DNA from: Pseudodonghicola xiamenensis DSM 18339
GTDB taxonomy: Bacteria; Pseudomonadota; Alphaproteobacteria; Rhodobacterales; Rhodobacteraceae
Assembly: GCF_000429365.1 (NCBI RefSeq)
Contig: NZ_AUBS01000018.1
Location: 23,472-87,471, forward strand
DNA: 64,000 bases
Reading direction: 5' to 3'
Part shown: positions 26,717 through 35,236 of the stretch, piece after piece
Numbering within the stretch: the first letter of the stretch is position 1
Layout: every line of letters begins with the position of its first letter
Translations under genes and position numbers: made by a program
Notes under the pieces: generated by a model
What the model was told of the DNA's origin: nothing
The model's input: the letters and a program-made list of their open reading frames with translations, nothing else
The model's database searches: none

Positions 26717-28330
26717 ATGACCGAAATCGACATGACCGCGCTGGAGCGCGCGTTGGCCCTTTTGCCTGCGGCCCATCGCGGGCCGGCGGGGGTTGCGGGC
26801 GTCGTCAAGGATGGGCAAGTGATCGCCCGCCGGGCCTGGGGCTTTGCCGATATGTACCGGCATCTGCCGATGACCGCGCAGACGCGGTTGCCGATCTGTT
26901 CGATGTCGAAACATCTGACCTGTGCGTTACTTCTCGATCTTTTCGGCGGGACCGAGCCGCTGGAGCCGTTGCTGTCCGATCTGTTGCCGAACCATAAGGG
27001 CCCGCTTCCCAGCGTCGCGCAGCTTTGCCACAACCAATCGGGCCTGCGTGATTACTGGGCGCTAACCGTTCTTCAGGGGGCGGAGCCGGAAGGGCTCTTT
27101 ACCGAAGCCGACGGGCTGCGCCTGCTCGGTCAGGCGAAGGGCGGGCATTTTGCCCCCGGCACGATGTATTCCTACAGCAACGGCAATTTCCGGCTGCTGG
27201 CCGAGCTGATCCGACGCGCCACCGGGCGCGACTTTGCCGAACTGCTGCAAGAGCGCATTTTCGGCCCCGCCGGCATGAAAACCGCGACGCTGGCCGCCGA
27301 TACCCGTACCCCCGCCGACGGTGTGGTGGGCTATGAGGGCAACGACGAGGTGGGCTTTTTGCCCGCGAAAAGTGGCGTCTACTGGTTCGGCGATTCCGGC
27401 GTGGCGGCCTCGCTCGACGATATGCTGGCCTGGGAATGCCATATCGACGCGACCCGCGACATGGCGGACGGGCTTTACAACCGCCTCTGCGTACCGGTTG
27501 CCTTCGCCGACGGGACCCCCGCCAGCTATGGTTATGGTCTGCGCCGCGATGTGCTCGCGGGCTATGAGGTGACAAGCCACGGCGGCGGATTGCGCGGCTT
27601 CGCCTCCTTCCGGTTGCATGTCGCCGCGGAACGGCTGTCGGTTGTCGTCATGTTCAACCATGAAGCCAGCGCCATGCGGGCAGCCTGGTCGCTGATGGAG
27701 GCGGCGCTGGGATGCAAGATCGGTGAAACGCCCGGCCCGGCCCAGGGTTGGAATGGGCTCTGGCTGGATGAGGAGAGTTCACTCCTGATCCGGACTGTCG
27801 ATCGCCCGACCGGGGTCAGGCTTGACTATGCCACCTCTCCGTCCCTGCTGCGCCCCATGCCCGATGGCAGCGCCGAGGGCCGGGGGCTCCGTCTGTACCG
27901 CGACGGCGACCGGCTGCGAATGGACCGCCCGGGGGAGAATTTGCATGTCGAGGCCCCTGCCCTGTCGCCCGTTGACTGGGCCGACGGTCAGGAAATCTCC
28001 GGTCGCTATCGCTCGGACGATATCGAGGCAGAACTGACGATCGAGGCCCGCGATGGCGCGAGCTACATCGCCTTTCACGGCATGCTCGGGACCGGTCCGA
28101 TGGAGCGGATGTATCCGCTGGCGGCCGACCTGTGGTCAGTCACCACCCGGCGGGCGATGGATGCCGCCCCGCCAGGCGAATGGACCCTGCGCATCCGTCG
28201 GGACGAAAATGGCCGGATCACCGGGCTGACGCTCGGCTGCTGGCTGGCGCGCAATATCGAGTATCATGTGCTGGAGGAGCCGCCGGCGAGTGAAACCTGC
28301 CCTGCGGCAGGAGCCACCCCTCTACGGTAA
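26717..28330 (+). CDS. dap: D-aminopeptidase (penicillin-binding-protein-like serine hydrolase, family S12)
   Basis: A 537-residue protein strongly resembling Ochrobactrum anthropi D-aminopeptidase along its length. The active site is conserved at matching positions: Ser62 and Lys65 in SMSK, Tyr153 in YSN and the His288-Gly-Gly motif. The two C-terminal beta-barrel regions (about 340-520) that distinguish DAP from class C beta-lactamases are present, ending with GCWLARNIEYHV. The enzyme removes N-terminal D-amino acids, such as D-Ala, from peptides and amides. No signal peptide, so cytoplasmic. It is 9 bp after the YkuD gene and closes the importer operon, consistent with intracellular processing of imported D-amino-acid peptides. 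Confidence 0.9.
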   Translation: MTEIDMTALERALALLPAAHRGPAGVAGVVKDGQVIARRAWGFADMYRHLPMTAQTRLPICSMSKHLTCALLLDLFGGTEPLEPLLSDLLPNHKGPLPSVAQLCHNQSGLRDYWALTVLQGAEPEGLFTEADGLRLLGQAKGGHFAPGTMYSYSNGNFRLLAELIRRATGRDFAELLQERIFGPAGMKTATLAADTRTPADGVVGYEGNDEVGFLPAKSGVYWFGDSGVAASLDDMLAWECHIDATRDMADGLYNRLCVPVAFADGTPASYGYGLRRDVLAGYEVTSHGGGLRGFASFRLHVAAERLSVVVMFNHEASAMRAAWSLMEAALGCKIGETPGPAQGWNGLWLDEESSLLIRTVDRPTGVRLDYATSPSLLRPMPDGSAEGRGLRLYRDGDRLRMDRPGENLHVEAPALSPVDWADGQEISGRYRSDDIEAELTIEARDGASYIAFHGMLGTGPMERMYPLAADLWSVTTRRAMDAAPPGEWTLRIRRDENGRITGLTLGCWLARNIEYHVLEEPPASETCPAAGATPLR

Positions 28331-28589
28331 TCGGACCATCGCACCGACGTCACCAGTCCGGCGCCGGTGCGACACGAATGCCAAGCGCAAACGGCCTCTG
28401 CTGCTGGGCTATCGCCTTTCCCTCTACCTCAGGGGCCTCAGCAAGCCTTCCGCGTTACAGGGTTTTTCCAGCATCCCCCGCGCAGCATACTCTTTAGCAC
28501 GCGGCCAGATGGTGGGAATCTGAAAAGCGGTCATCAGAATAACGGGGAGTTACGGAGCGCCCCGGTCTCCGGCAGCACCAAGGCATCCT
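28331..28589. other. Gene-poor gap between dap and the transposon
   Basis: A dyad at 28339-28372 (arms TCGCACCG / CGGTGCGA, 18-base loop) just after the dap stop may terminate the operon. The rest (28373-28589) has no credible gene. A 36-codon minus-strand frame at 28424-28534 has no recognised similarity or clear ribosome site. The stretch may be the remnant of sequence partly removed when the transposon inserted. Confidence 0.45.
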
Positions 28590-28634
28590 GGCCCCATCGG
28601 AAGGTTTCTTCGTAGAACCACGCTAAGGAAGAAC
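28590..28634. repeat. Left terminal inverted repeat of the Tn3-family element
   Basis: 45 bases identical, in inverted orientation, to 32325-32369. The first 38 bp form the canonical-length Tn3 repeat; key parts are the outer GGCCCCATCGG and the inner ACGCTAAG. Confidence 0.93.
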
Positions 28635-28649
28635 TTTCAGCGAACACAA

Positions 28650-31601
28650 TCAGGTTCCCCAGTCTCTGGCTGGCCTGATGTTCAGTGGTCGCGCAATTTT
28701 GCGGTCTGCGGCTCCAGAATGCCAATCGAAGTCGCCGGATAGAATGACGTGCTCCCACCCGAGGGGCGATGTGTGAGGAAGCAGCTTGACGTCGTAGATC
28801 TGGGTGGTCTGCGCGAGGTGGCTGGCGGCCTTGTCCATGTAGATCGTATTCCAGAACGTGATGGCGGCGATGACGAGGTTGAGCGCCATGGCCCGCTTCT
28901 GTTGGGCGGCATCAGAGCGATCATGAATGCGCCCTTGTGAGTGGGCAAAGACGGCCCGAGCCAGCGAGTGTCGCGCTTCACCCTTGTTGAGGCCTGCGTG
29001 GCATTCCATGCGCAGGTCGGCGTTTTCGATCCAGTCGAGCATGAAGAGCGTGCGCTCGATCCGGCCGATTTCACCCAAGGCAAGGTAGAGCCGGTTTTGC
29101 TGGCGGTACGCTCCAAGCTTGCGCAGGATTTCAGACGGTTTGAGAGACTTGTCGCGGATGCTGGCGGCGAGACGCATGATGTCACCCCAATGCTGCCGGA
29201 TCACTTCTTCGTTGATGGGCTTCCCGATGAGGGATGACAGGGTGGGCCACGCCTTCGCGCTTCCGAAGCATGCCAGCCGCCGGTCGGGAAAGTCGCGCAA
29301 GCGCGGGGCGAATGTCATCCCCAAGAGATGGAACAGGGCGAAGACGTGGTCCGATACGCCACCGGTATCTGTGTAATGCACAAGAGGGTCGAAGCTGGCC
29401 GGATTGCTCAGGAGGCCATCAAGCACGAAGGGGGCTTCGCCTGCGGTCGCCCCGATGACACTGGAATGGAACGATCCGTACTGACCCGACAAGAAGGAGT
29501 AGATCTTCAGGCCGGGATCGGGTCCGTATTTGGCGTTGATGAGCCCACTGCCACGATTGGCAGCGAAGAACTGCCCATCCGATGAGCTGTGCTCCACCGC
29601 GCCCCAGTGCTGCGCAAAGGGCAGGCCATGATGGGCGTCGACGATACGGCCCAAGGCATCCGCGAATGTCTCCGGCCGAAGGTACCATGTCTGCGCCCAG
29701 GTCAGCTGCGCATGGCTGACGCGCGATGAGGCATGCGCCATCCGCTCGAGACCAAGATTGGTGGCCCCGGCCAGGATCGTGGCCAGAACGGCGGCGGGTT
29801 CATCGTGCTGCTTGCCAGACCGCAGGTCGGTGAAGGCATCAAGGAACCCGGTCTGCGCATTCACCTCCCAGAGCAACTCCGTGATGCGGATGCGCGGCAT
29901 CACGGCATCGATCGCCCGTTCCAAACGCATCGCTGCGGGCGGTGTGACCGCGTCATGCGGCGTAATCTTCAACCGCCCGTGTTCAATGCGGACACCAGGG
30001 AGCGCATTGCGCTTCAGGGCGCGGTCAACTTGCTCAAGGCGTTTCGCCAGCGTAGCCCGCCGGTCAGACAACCATGCGTCTGGATCGGTTTCGAATCCCG
30101 CGTCCCGCATGATGATTTCGGCTTTGTCCCGGGGCTTCAGGTAGCTGTCGAACCGGCGATAATCACGACTGCCGTCAACCCAGACATCCCCGGCGCGCAG
30201 GCGCTCTCGCAAGGTTGACACAACCGCAGTCTCGTACACGCGCCGTTGTGGCTGACCATCCTGAATGATCAGCGATGGCCAATGCTTGGCCGCGAACGGC
30301 ATGGGAGGATCGTCGGGCAACTTGCGTTTGCCTGTGCGGTTTTGGTCGCGCAGCAAGGCAATTGCCTCCTTGAGGTCATCCCCCGCATCGGTGGCATTGA
30401 ACTCGAACGCTTCAAGGAAGGCCGGGGCAAACTTGCGCATATAGACATAGCGCTCAGCCGCCAGAGCGAGCGGATCACTGGTTGCCAGCTCTCCAAAGCC
30501 AGCGATTTCGTCACGCTTGCCCAAGAGCGTTTCCCACCCGACATCCGCATCCAACGCAGCAAAGGGATCTTGCCCCAAATCTTGTGCGCGGGCCATGGCA
30601 TCAATGGACGCGCCGAAGAGCTGCATCAGCTTGCCAACCTTGGTCTTGCCCATACGCCAGACCTCCTCCTGGCGATTGCGGGATCTTGAGAAGAGCTGGC
30701 CGGTCAGTCGCTCGAACATGGCGATCGTCGCATCGGTGAGCGTGATGGATAAATCCGCCATCTGCGCCGCGACCGTAGCGATCCGCCGCCGTTCACCAAA
30801 ATCGTTCAGCAAGCTCACAGGCGCCACAGCGCCCTCGCGCGCGAACTTGAGCAGCCGGTCAGGGTGGAGGCCGTGCCCAAGGTTTGGCGGCATGTTCAGC
30901 GATCGCAGATATTTCAGGCGATCCAGAAGCGCGGTCATGCTGGCCGGGCTGGCGGAATGCGGATAGCCACGCAGCCACGTGAGCCGCGTTTGCCCAACAG
31001 ATGGATCGTTGACCAAGAGCGCCTGCAACTGGACACGTTGACCCGGAGAGAGAGCATCAAACAGCGCTGCGGCAGCCTCGCGCCGGGCGCGTGCCCGCCC
31101 TTTCAGGGCAAGACGCTCAAGCGTGTCCACGCTCGGTAACACCAGATGCTGCTTGCGCAGCTCCGCAACCAGCGTCTCAACAATCTTCACGCCGTGATCC
31201 GTCGCGAAGGCCGCCATCGTGGCGATATCCTCCGCTTGCTGCACATGTTCAGGTCCGAAAGGGGAAAGCCCCAAGTGGCGCATCGCGAGGGCATGATGTT
31301 CGTGCCGCGTATTCCGCCTGATGGCATAATCGTCGAGAGTACAGGCCTCCACCTGAAGCTGTTCAGCAAGCCAAGCGATCAGTTCCGCTGGCGGCATGAT
31401 GCCGTCGCTCCACCCGAAGCCCGGGTAGCGCAGCAGACAAATATGCACCGCGACACCAAGGAGGTTTTCGGCGCGACGTCGGGTACGGATCAGGTCAATG
31501 TCGTCCCGGCTCAGCAGATAATGGCGGATCAAAGCATCAGGATCCGTCAGCACCTCGAAGAGGTCTGCATGCGCGCGGGAAGAAAGTAGTCGGCGGGCCA
31601 T
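28650..31601 (-). CDS. tnpA: Tn3-family transposase
   Basis: A full-length 983-residue DDE transposase. Conserved blocks of the catalytic domain are visible: SSSDGQFF (first Asp, about residue 683), YTDTGGVSDHVFAL (second Asp, about 760) and the Glu-containing helix near residue 880. The N-terminal DUF4158-type DNA-binding region starts MARRLLSSR. It drives replicative transposition through the terminal repeats. The frame is uninterrupted, so the enzyme may be active. It is transcribed divergently from tnpR, the layout of the Tn3 subgroup, and its 3' end is 16 bp inside the left repeat. Confidence 0.95.
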   Translation of the reverse strand: MARRLLSSRAHADLFEVLTDPDALIRHYLLSRDDIDLIRTRRRAENLLGVAVHICLLRYPGFGWSDGIMPPAELIAWLAEQLQVEACTLDDYAIRRNTRHEHHALAMRHLGLSPFGPEHVQQAEDIATMAAFATDHGVKIVETLVAELRKQHLVLPSVDTLERLALKGRARARREAAAALFDALSPGQRVQLQALLVNDPSVGQTRLTWLRGYPHSASPASMTALLDRLKYLRSLNMPPNLGHGLHPDRLLKFAREGAVAPVSLLNDFGERRRIATVAAQMADLSITLTDATIAMFERLTGQLFSRSRNRQEEVWRMGKTKVGKLMQLFGASIDAMARAQDLGQDPFAALDADVGWETLLGKRDEIAGFGELATSDPLALAAERYVYMRKFAPAFLEAFEFNATDAGDDLKEAIALLRDQNRTGKRKLPDDPPMPFAAKHWPSLIIQDGQPQRRVYETAVVSTLRERLRAGDVWVDGSRDYRRFDSYLKPRDKAEIIMRDAGFETDPDAWLSDRRATLAKRLEQVDRALKRNALPGVRIEHGRLKITPHDAVTPPAAMRLERAIDAVMPRIRITELLWEVNAQTGFLDAFTDLRSGKQHDEPAAVLATILAGATNLGLERMAHASSRVSHAQLTWAQTWYLRPETFADALGRIVDAHHGLPFAQHWGAVEHSSSDGQFFAANRGSGLINAKYGPDPGLKIYSFLSGQYGSFHSSVIGATAGEAPFVLDGLLSNPASFDPLVHYTDTGGVSDHVFALFHLLGMTFAPRLRDFPDRRLACFGSAKAWPTLSSLIGKPINEEVIRQHWGDIMRLAASIRDKSLKPSEILRKLGAYRQQNRLYLALGEIGRIERTLFMLDWIENADLRMECHAGLNKGEARHSLARAVFAHSQGRIHDRSDAAQQKRAMALNLVIAAITFWNTIYMDKAASHLAQTTQIYDVKLLPHTSPLGWEHVILSGDFDWHSGAADRKIARPLNIRPARDWGT

Positions 31602-31741
31602 AAAGTGTCCTCAAAACGTAGTTGCAAGTTTGAAGACCTCGAATATTATAGAGACCAATAAAAAGACAGATTTGCTGCGCCAATTCAGGATCACAGCGAT
31701 CACGTGAAGTCAGGCTACAAAACGGTCGTTTTGGAGACACC
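31602..31741. promoter_or_regulatory. Probable res site and divergent tnpA/tnpR promoters
   Basis: The 140-bp spacer between tnpA and tnpR is AT-rich. It contains the dyad AAAACG-GT-CGTTTT at 31719-31732, 9 bp before the tnpR ATG, and further weak dyads around 31640-31660. This is where Tn3-subgroup elements carry res, the resolvase binding and crossover site that also autoregulates both genes. Subsites I-III were not resolved individually. Confidence 0.6.
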
Positions 31742-32308
31742 ATGCCACGCACCGGCGACATCCTCGGATACGCAAGGGTCTCAACCGCCGACCAAGACCT
31801 GTCCGGCCAAAAAGACCGACTGCTGCAACACGGTGCCATTCGCGTGTTCGAAGACGTGATCTCCGGCAAGACGTTCAACCGGCCCGGTCTGGCGGCCTTG
31901 CTTGATCAGGCCAGGCCCAACGATACTCTCGCTGTCATCCGCCTAGATCGCTTGGGCCGCTCGCTCAAAGAGCTTCTGGAATCCGTCGATGACCTCAAGG
32001 CCAGAGAGATCAATCTGATCAGCCTTGAGGAGCGGATCGACACGACATCCGCCGCTGGCGAACTCGTATTCCACGTCTTCGGGGCCATTGCGCATTTCGA
32101 GCGCCGCCTGATCTCAGAGCGCACCAAAGACGGCCTGATCAACGCTCGAAAGCATGGCCGCACCCCGGGGCGGCCGCCATTGCAGCCCGAGACAATCTCA
32201 GCCCTTCAAGATCTCGTCAGCGCCGGAAAATCCGTCGCCCAGGCCGCAAAACACCTCGGCATAGGCAGATCAACAGCTTACAAGGTGATCAGAAACACCA
32301 CACCATAA
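31742..32308 (+). CDS. tnpR: Serine site-specific recombinase (resolvase)
   Basis: A 188-residue resolvase/invertase. The N-terminal catalytic domain has YARVSTADQDLSGQ with nucleophile Ser in ARVST, the LDRLGRS motif near residue 70 and an E-helix with FERRLISERTK. A C-terminal helix-turn-helix (about 150-185, SVAQAAKHLGIGRSTAYKVI) recognises res. It resolves Tn3 cointegrates. Confidence 0.95.
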   Translation: MPRTGDILGYARVSTADQDLSGQKDRLLQHGAIRVFEDVISGKTFNRPGLAALLDQARPNDTLAVIRLDRLGRSLKELLESVDDLKAREINLISLEERIDTTSAAGELVFHVFGAIAHFERRLISERTKDGLINARKHGRTPGRPPLQPETISALQDLVSAGKSVAQAAKHLGIGRSTAYKVIRNTTP

Positions 32309-32324
32309 GCCATGTTTATGCTTC

Positions 32325-32369
32325 GTTCTTCCTTAGCGTGGTTCTACGAAGAAACCTTCCGATGGGGCC
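32325..32369. repeat. Right terminal inverted repeat of the Tn3-family element
   Basis: Inverted copy of 28590-28634, 16 bp downstream of the tnpR stop. Confidence 0.93.
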
Positions 32370-32388
32370 CAGTAAGTCGTGAAGAGGG

Positions 32389-32425
32389 GGAACGGACGGC
32401 ATTTCCCGGGGGCGCCGTCCGTTCC
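32389..32425 (-). terminator. Terminator of the ABC importer operon
   Basis: Perfect 12-bp arms GGAACGGACGGC / GCCGTCCGTTCC with a 13-base loop, 8 bp beyond the binding-protein stop on the minus strand and followed by CCCTCTTC. The Tn3 repeat ends 20 bp outside it. Confidence 0.7.
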
Positions 32426-32433
32426 AAAGCGGA

Positions 32434-33654
32434 TCAGGCGTTCAGGAACTCGTCCCAGCGCATGATCAGGTGATCGTATTCATCCGGCCATTGGTGCCAG
32501 TAGGCGACATTGGCAGCGCGCTCTTCCAGCGATCCACCATCACGCAAATCGCCCGGGTTGATGCCGCGTTCGGCAGCGCCTTTCCACGGCTGGCCTTCGT
32601 ACCAGAAGGCATATTTATCCGGGTCCATCACGTCCTTGATGTTGGTCGAGGGGGAATAATAACCCTGCTCGGTCACCGTGATCCCCGGTTCGCCGGACAG
32701 CCAGAAGTTGGCATAGGCAATCACCGCCTCGCGGTTCGGCGTGCCCTTGAGCATCGACGGCCCGATGGCCCAGCCGCGATAGCCCTCTTTCGGGGTGGCG
32801 TATTTCGCCGGTTTGCCCTGCGCCTTCACCGCCATGACGGCCGGTTGCCAGGCGTCACAGACCACCATTTCGCCCGAGGCCATCAGGTTCACCAATTCGC
32901 CGAAATCGCCCCAGAGCGCGCGGAACTGGCCGGCCTTCTTCTTCGCGATCAGGAATTTGGCCGCTTCGTCGATTTCCGCCGCAGTCGGGTTGCCGGGGTT
33001 CTTGGCTTCAAGCAGTCCCAGAGAATTCATCGCCAGGATGGCCTGACCGATGGCGATCAGCGGATCGACGTTCAGGCCGGATTTGCCCTGCCACTTCTCA
33101 TCGAAGATGGCGGTCCAGGTATTGGCTTCTTCGGCGCTCAGCACCTCGGGATTGTAGCCAATCGAGTCGTAATTGTAGACCGCCGGCACCATGAAAAGCT
33201 CGGTCTGCGCCTCATCGGCCCAGATCTGGCCGGAGATTTGCGCCCGCGCGTCCCATTTCGGGTTGGTCTTGGTGAAGGTGTCGCGGATCGAGGACCAGTT
33301 CGACAGGGCGGAGGCAGGGATGGTTTCGACATTGTCGGTCGCGATCAACGCCGGCAGCCGCTCGGCGATAATTTCCCAGCAATCGTAATCCGACGATCCC
33401 GACAGGATCTTGGTTTGCGCATCCGGATAGGTCGACGGCGTGCCAGAGACGGCCCCAACCCCGCTCTCGGCCTTGAACATCTCGAGAATACGATCCTGGA
33501 CCGTGGTCGACAGGCCGGTGGTGCGCAGTTCCTCGGCGGAGAGATTGGCGGCATAGGCCATGCGCGACCACGGATGCAGGCCAGCACCGAACGCGGCAAC
33601 CCCTGCCGCGGCGCCATACCTCAGGAACGAGCGGCGGTTGGTTTTCAAGGTCAT
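32434..33654 (-). CDS. ABC transporter substrate-binding protein, spermidine/putrescine (PotD) type, Tat-exported
   Basis: A 406-residue periplasmic binding protein. The N-terminus has a twin-arginine signal (TNRRSFLRYGAAAGVAAFGAG, RR at residues 7-8, cleavage near AYA-AN). The mature part resembles PotD/family-1 binding proteins with an extended middle region. ATG 33654 starts exactly at the signal; the longer frame to 33735 is untranslated leader. The gene is the last of an operon with two SDRs, two permeases and an ATPase. The ligand is unknown; two accompanying dehydrogenases suggest a hydroxylated compound rather than a polyamine. Confidence 0.88.
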   Translation of the reverse strand: MTLKTNRRSFLRYGAAAGVAAFGAGLHPWSRMAYAANLSAEELRTTGLSTTVQDRILEMFKAESGVGAVSGTPSTYPDAQTKILSGSSDYDCWEIIAERLPALIATDNVETIPASALSNWSSIRDTFTKTNPKWDARAQISGQIWADEAQTELFMVPAVYNYDSIGYNPEVLSAEEANTWTAIFDEKWQGKSGLNVDPLIAIGQAILAMNSLGLLEAKNPGNPTAAEIDEAAKFLIAKKKAGQFRALWGDFGELVNLMASGEMVVCDAWQPAVMAVKAQGKPAKYATPKEGYRGWAIGPSMLKGTPNREAVIAYANFWLSGEPGITVTEQGYYSPSTNIKDVMDPDKYAFWYEGQPWKGAAERGINPGDLRDGGSLEERAANVAYWHQWPDEYDHLIMRWDEFLNA

Positions 33655-33731
33655 GATGTCTTCTTTCCCTGTTGATGACGTGGTGACATTGAGTGGAATG
33701 CGGGGGCGTTGATCGCCCCTCATTGGCGACC

Positions 33732-34493
33732 TCAATAGCGGCCGGGGGTCAGCCCCCCGTCCACGGTGATGACCTGACCGGTGAGGTAGGAGGCATCGGA
33801 GGAGGCGAGAAACTTGATGACATTGGCGATCTCGGCAGGCTCGCCCAGTCGCTGCATCGGGATGTAGGGAGAGGCGATATCGGCGGCGTCCGGTCCCAGG
33901 CTGTGCCCCGGATTGAGCAGCTGCGCGGTACGGATATAGCCGGGAGCGACACCGTTCACCCGGATACCCCGGGCAGCATATTCAACAGCCAGCCCGCGGA
34001 TCATGCCGATGACCCCCGCCTTCGCGGTGGAATAATGGACATGTTCGTCCCAGCCGTAATTCGTGCCCATGATGGAGGACAGGCAAATGATCGACGCGCC
34101 TTCCTTCATCGCCGGCAGCGCCGGACGGATCACCCGCATCATGCCGTAGAGATCGACGTCGAGGGTTTCATGCCACTTCTCGTCGGTCATCTCGGACATC
34201 GGCACACGCAGCGCGATCCCCGCATTGGCGACGATCACATTGAGCCCGCCGAACCGCCGGTTCAGCTCTGCGATCAGCGTATCCGCCGCTTCGGTCGAGC
34301 GCACGTTCAACGGCTGAAACTCGGCGCTGCCACCGGCGGCCGCGATCTCGGCAACAACGGCCTGGCCTTCGGTTTCGAGCACATCGGTGACAATCACGTG
34401 GTCGCCACCGGCCGCAAAGGCCAACGCGGCGGCGCGCCCAATGCCGATGCCCGCACCGGTGACAAGAATGATTCTCTTATCCATTTGATTCAT
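33732..34493 (-). CDS. Short-chain dehydrogenase/reductase
   Basis: A 253-residue classical SDR. Visible motifs: cofactor site TGAGIGIG (about residues 11-18), NAG (about 87-89), catalytic Ser in LSSIMG (about 139) and Tyr-x3-Lys in HYSTAKAG (about 154-158). It oxidises or reduces an alcohol or ketone with NAD(P). Start choice: ATG 34493 fits family length; a GTG at 34511 overlaps the upstream SDR stop and an ATG at 34484 is also possible. It lies inside the ABC importer operon, between the other SDR and the binding-protein gene. Confidence 0.88.
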   Translation of the reverse strand: MNQMDKRIILVTGAGIGIGRAAALAFAAGGDHVIVTDVLETEGQAVVAEIAAAGGSAEFQPLNVRSTEAADTLIAELNRRFGGLNVIVANAGIALRVPMSEMTDEKWHETLDVDLYGMMRVIRPALPAMKEGASIICLSSIMGTNYGWDEHVHYSTAKAGVIGMIRGLAVEYAARGIRVNGVAPGYIRTAQLLNPGHSLGPDAADIASPYIPMQRLGEPAEIANVIKFLASSDASYLTGQVITVDGGLTPGRY

Positions 34494-34507
34494 TTCCGTT
34501 TCTAGGA

Positions 34508-35236
34508 TCACAGCATGACGTCGCCAGAGTTCGGTCCGAGCGTTTGCCCGACGAACAGCGCCGCATCCGGAGAGACGAGGAAGGCAACCACCCCGCCCAC
34601 CTCGGCCGGGCTACCGAAGCGGCCCAGCGGCAACTCCGCCCGTTTGGCGGCCTGCCAGCTCTCGGACAGGGCCTCGACCAGCGGCGTGTTGATCGGCCCC
34701 GGCGCCACGGCGTTGACCCGCACGCCCCGGCCAGAAACTTCCCGCGCCAGCGATTTGGTCATGCCGATGATCGCGGCCTTGGCGCCGGCATAGTGAACCA
34801 GTTCCACCCCGCCGATCTGACCCAGTTGCGATGCGACATTGACGATATAGCCCTCGCCCCGGCCGAGCATCGCCGGCAGACAGGCGCGGGTGCACAGGAA
34901 ATTGCCCCGCACATGCACCGCAAACATGCGATCGAACTGCTCGGGGGTGATCTGTTCGAACGGCGCCTGATGGCCGAACCCCGCGTTGTTGACCAGGATG
35001 TCGGGCGCACCCAGATCGCCGGCGATGGCCGCGACCATTGCGTTGACCTGGCCCTCATCGCTGACGTCGGCGGCATAGGCGCGGGCCAGACCGCCCGCCT
35101 TGCCGATCGCGTCGACGGTGGCCTGCGCCGCAGCGAGCGACAGATCATTGACCGCAACGATATGACCATCAGCGGCGAGCCGTTCGGCAATGGCGGCTCC
35201 GATACCGGAGCCGGCGCCGGTTACAAGAGCGATCAT
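34508..35236 (-). CDS. Short-chain dehydrogenase/reductase
   Basis: A 242-residue classical SDR: TGAGSGIG cofactor loop (residues 6-13), NNAG (about 84-87), catalytic Ser in VASQLG (about 136) and YAGAK (Tyr about 149, Lys 153). GGAGG lies ahead of ATG 35236. The start overlaps the stop of the permease gene, so it is translated together with the importer. It is about as distant from the neighbouring SDR as typical paralogues and may catalyse a sequential or opposite-stereochemistry step. The substrate is unknown. Confidence 0.88.
   Translation of the reverse strand: MIALVTGAGSGIGAAIAERLAADGHIVAVNDLSLAAAQATVDAIGKAGGLARAYAADVSDEGQVNAMVAAIAGDLGAPDILVNNAGFGHQAPFEQITPEQFDRMFAVHVRGNFLCTRACLPAMLGRGEGYIVNVASQLGQIGGVELVHYAGAKAAIIGMTKSLAREVSGRGVRVNAVAPGPINTPLVEALSESWQAAKRAELPLGRFGSPAEVGGVVAFLVSPDAALFVGQTLGPNSGDVML

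Larger units (their letters stand above)
28590..32369. mobile_element. Tn3-family transposon (tnpA-tnpR only)
   Basis: A 3.78-kb element bounded by 38-bp terminal inverted repeats that end inside with the Tn3-family ACGCTAAG. The repeats continue identically for 7 more bases. It holds a full-length transposase and a divergent serine resolvase with a res-like spacer, and no cargo. The outer ends read GGCCCC rather than the common GGGG. The flanking pentamers differ (ATCCT left, CAGTA right), so no target duplication is visible. That suggests a later deletion or recombination at one side. It sits just outside the terminator of the ABC importer operon at 32.4 kb. Confidence 0.93.

Noticed and set aside
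28424..28534. A 36-codon minus-strand frame between dap and the transposon
   Set aside because: No ribosome site, no recognised similarity and very short; mentioned only as possible remnant sequence.
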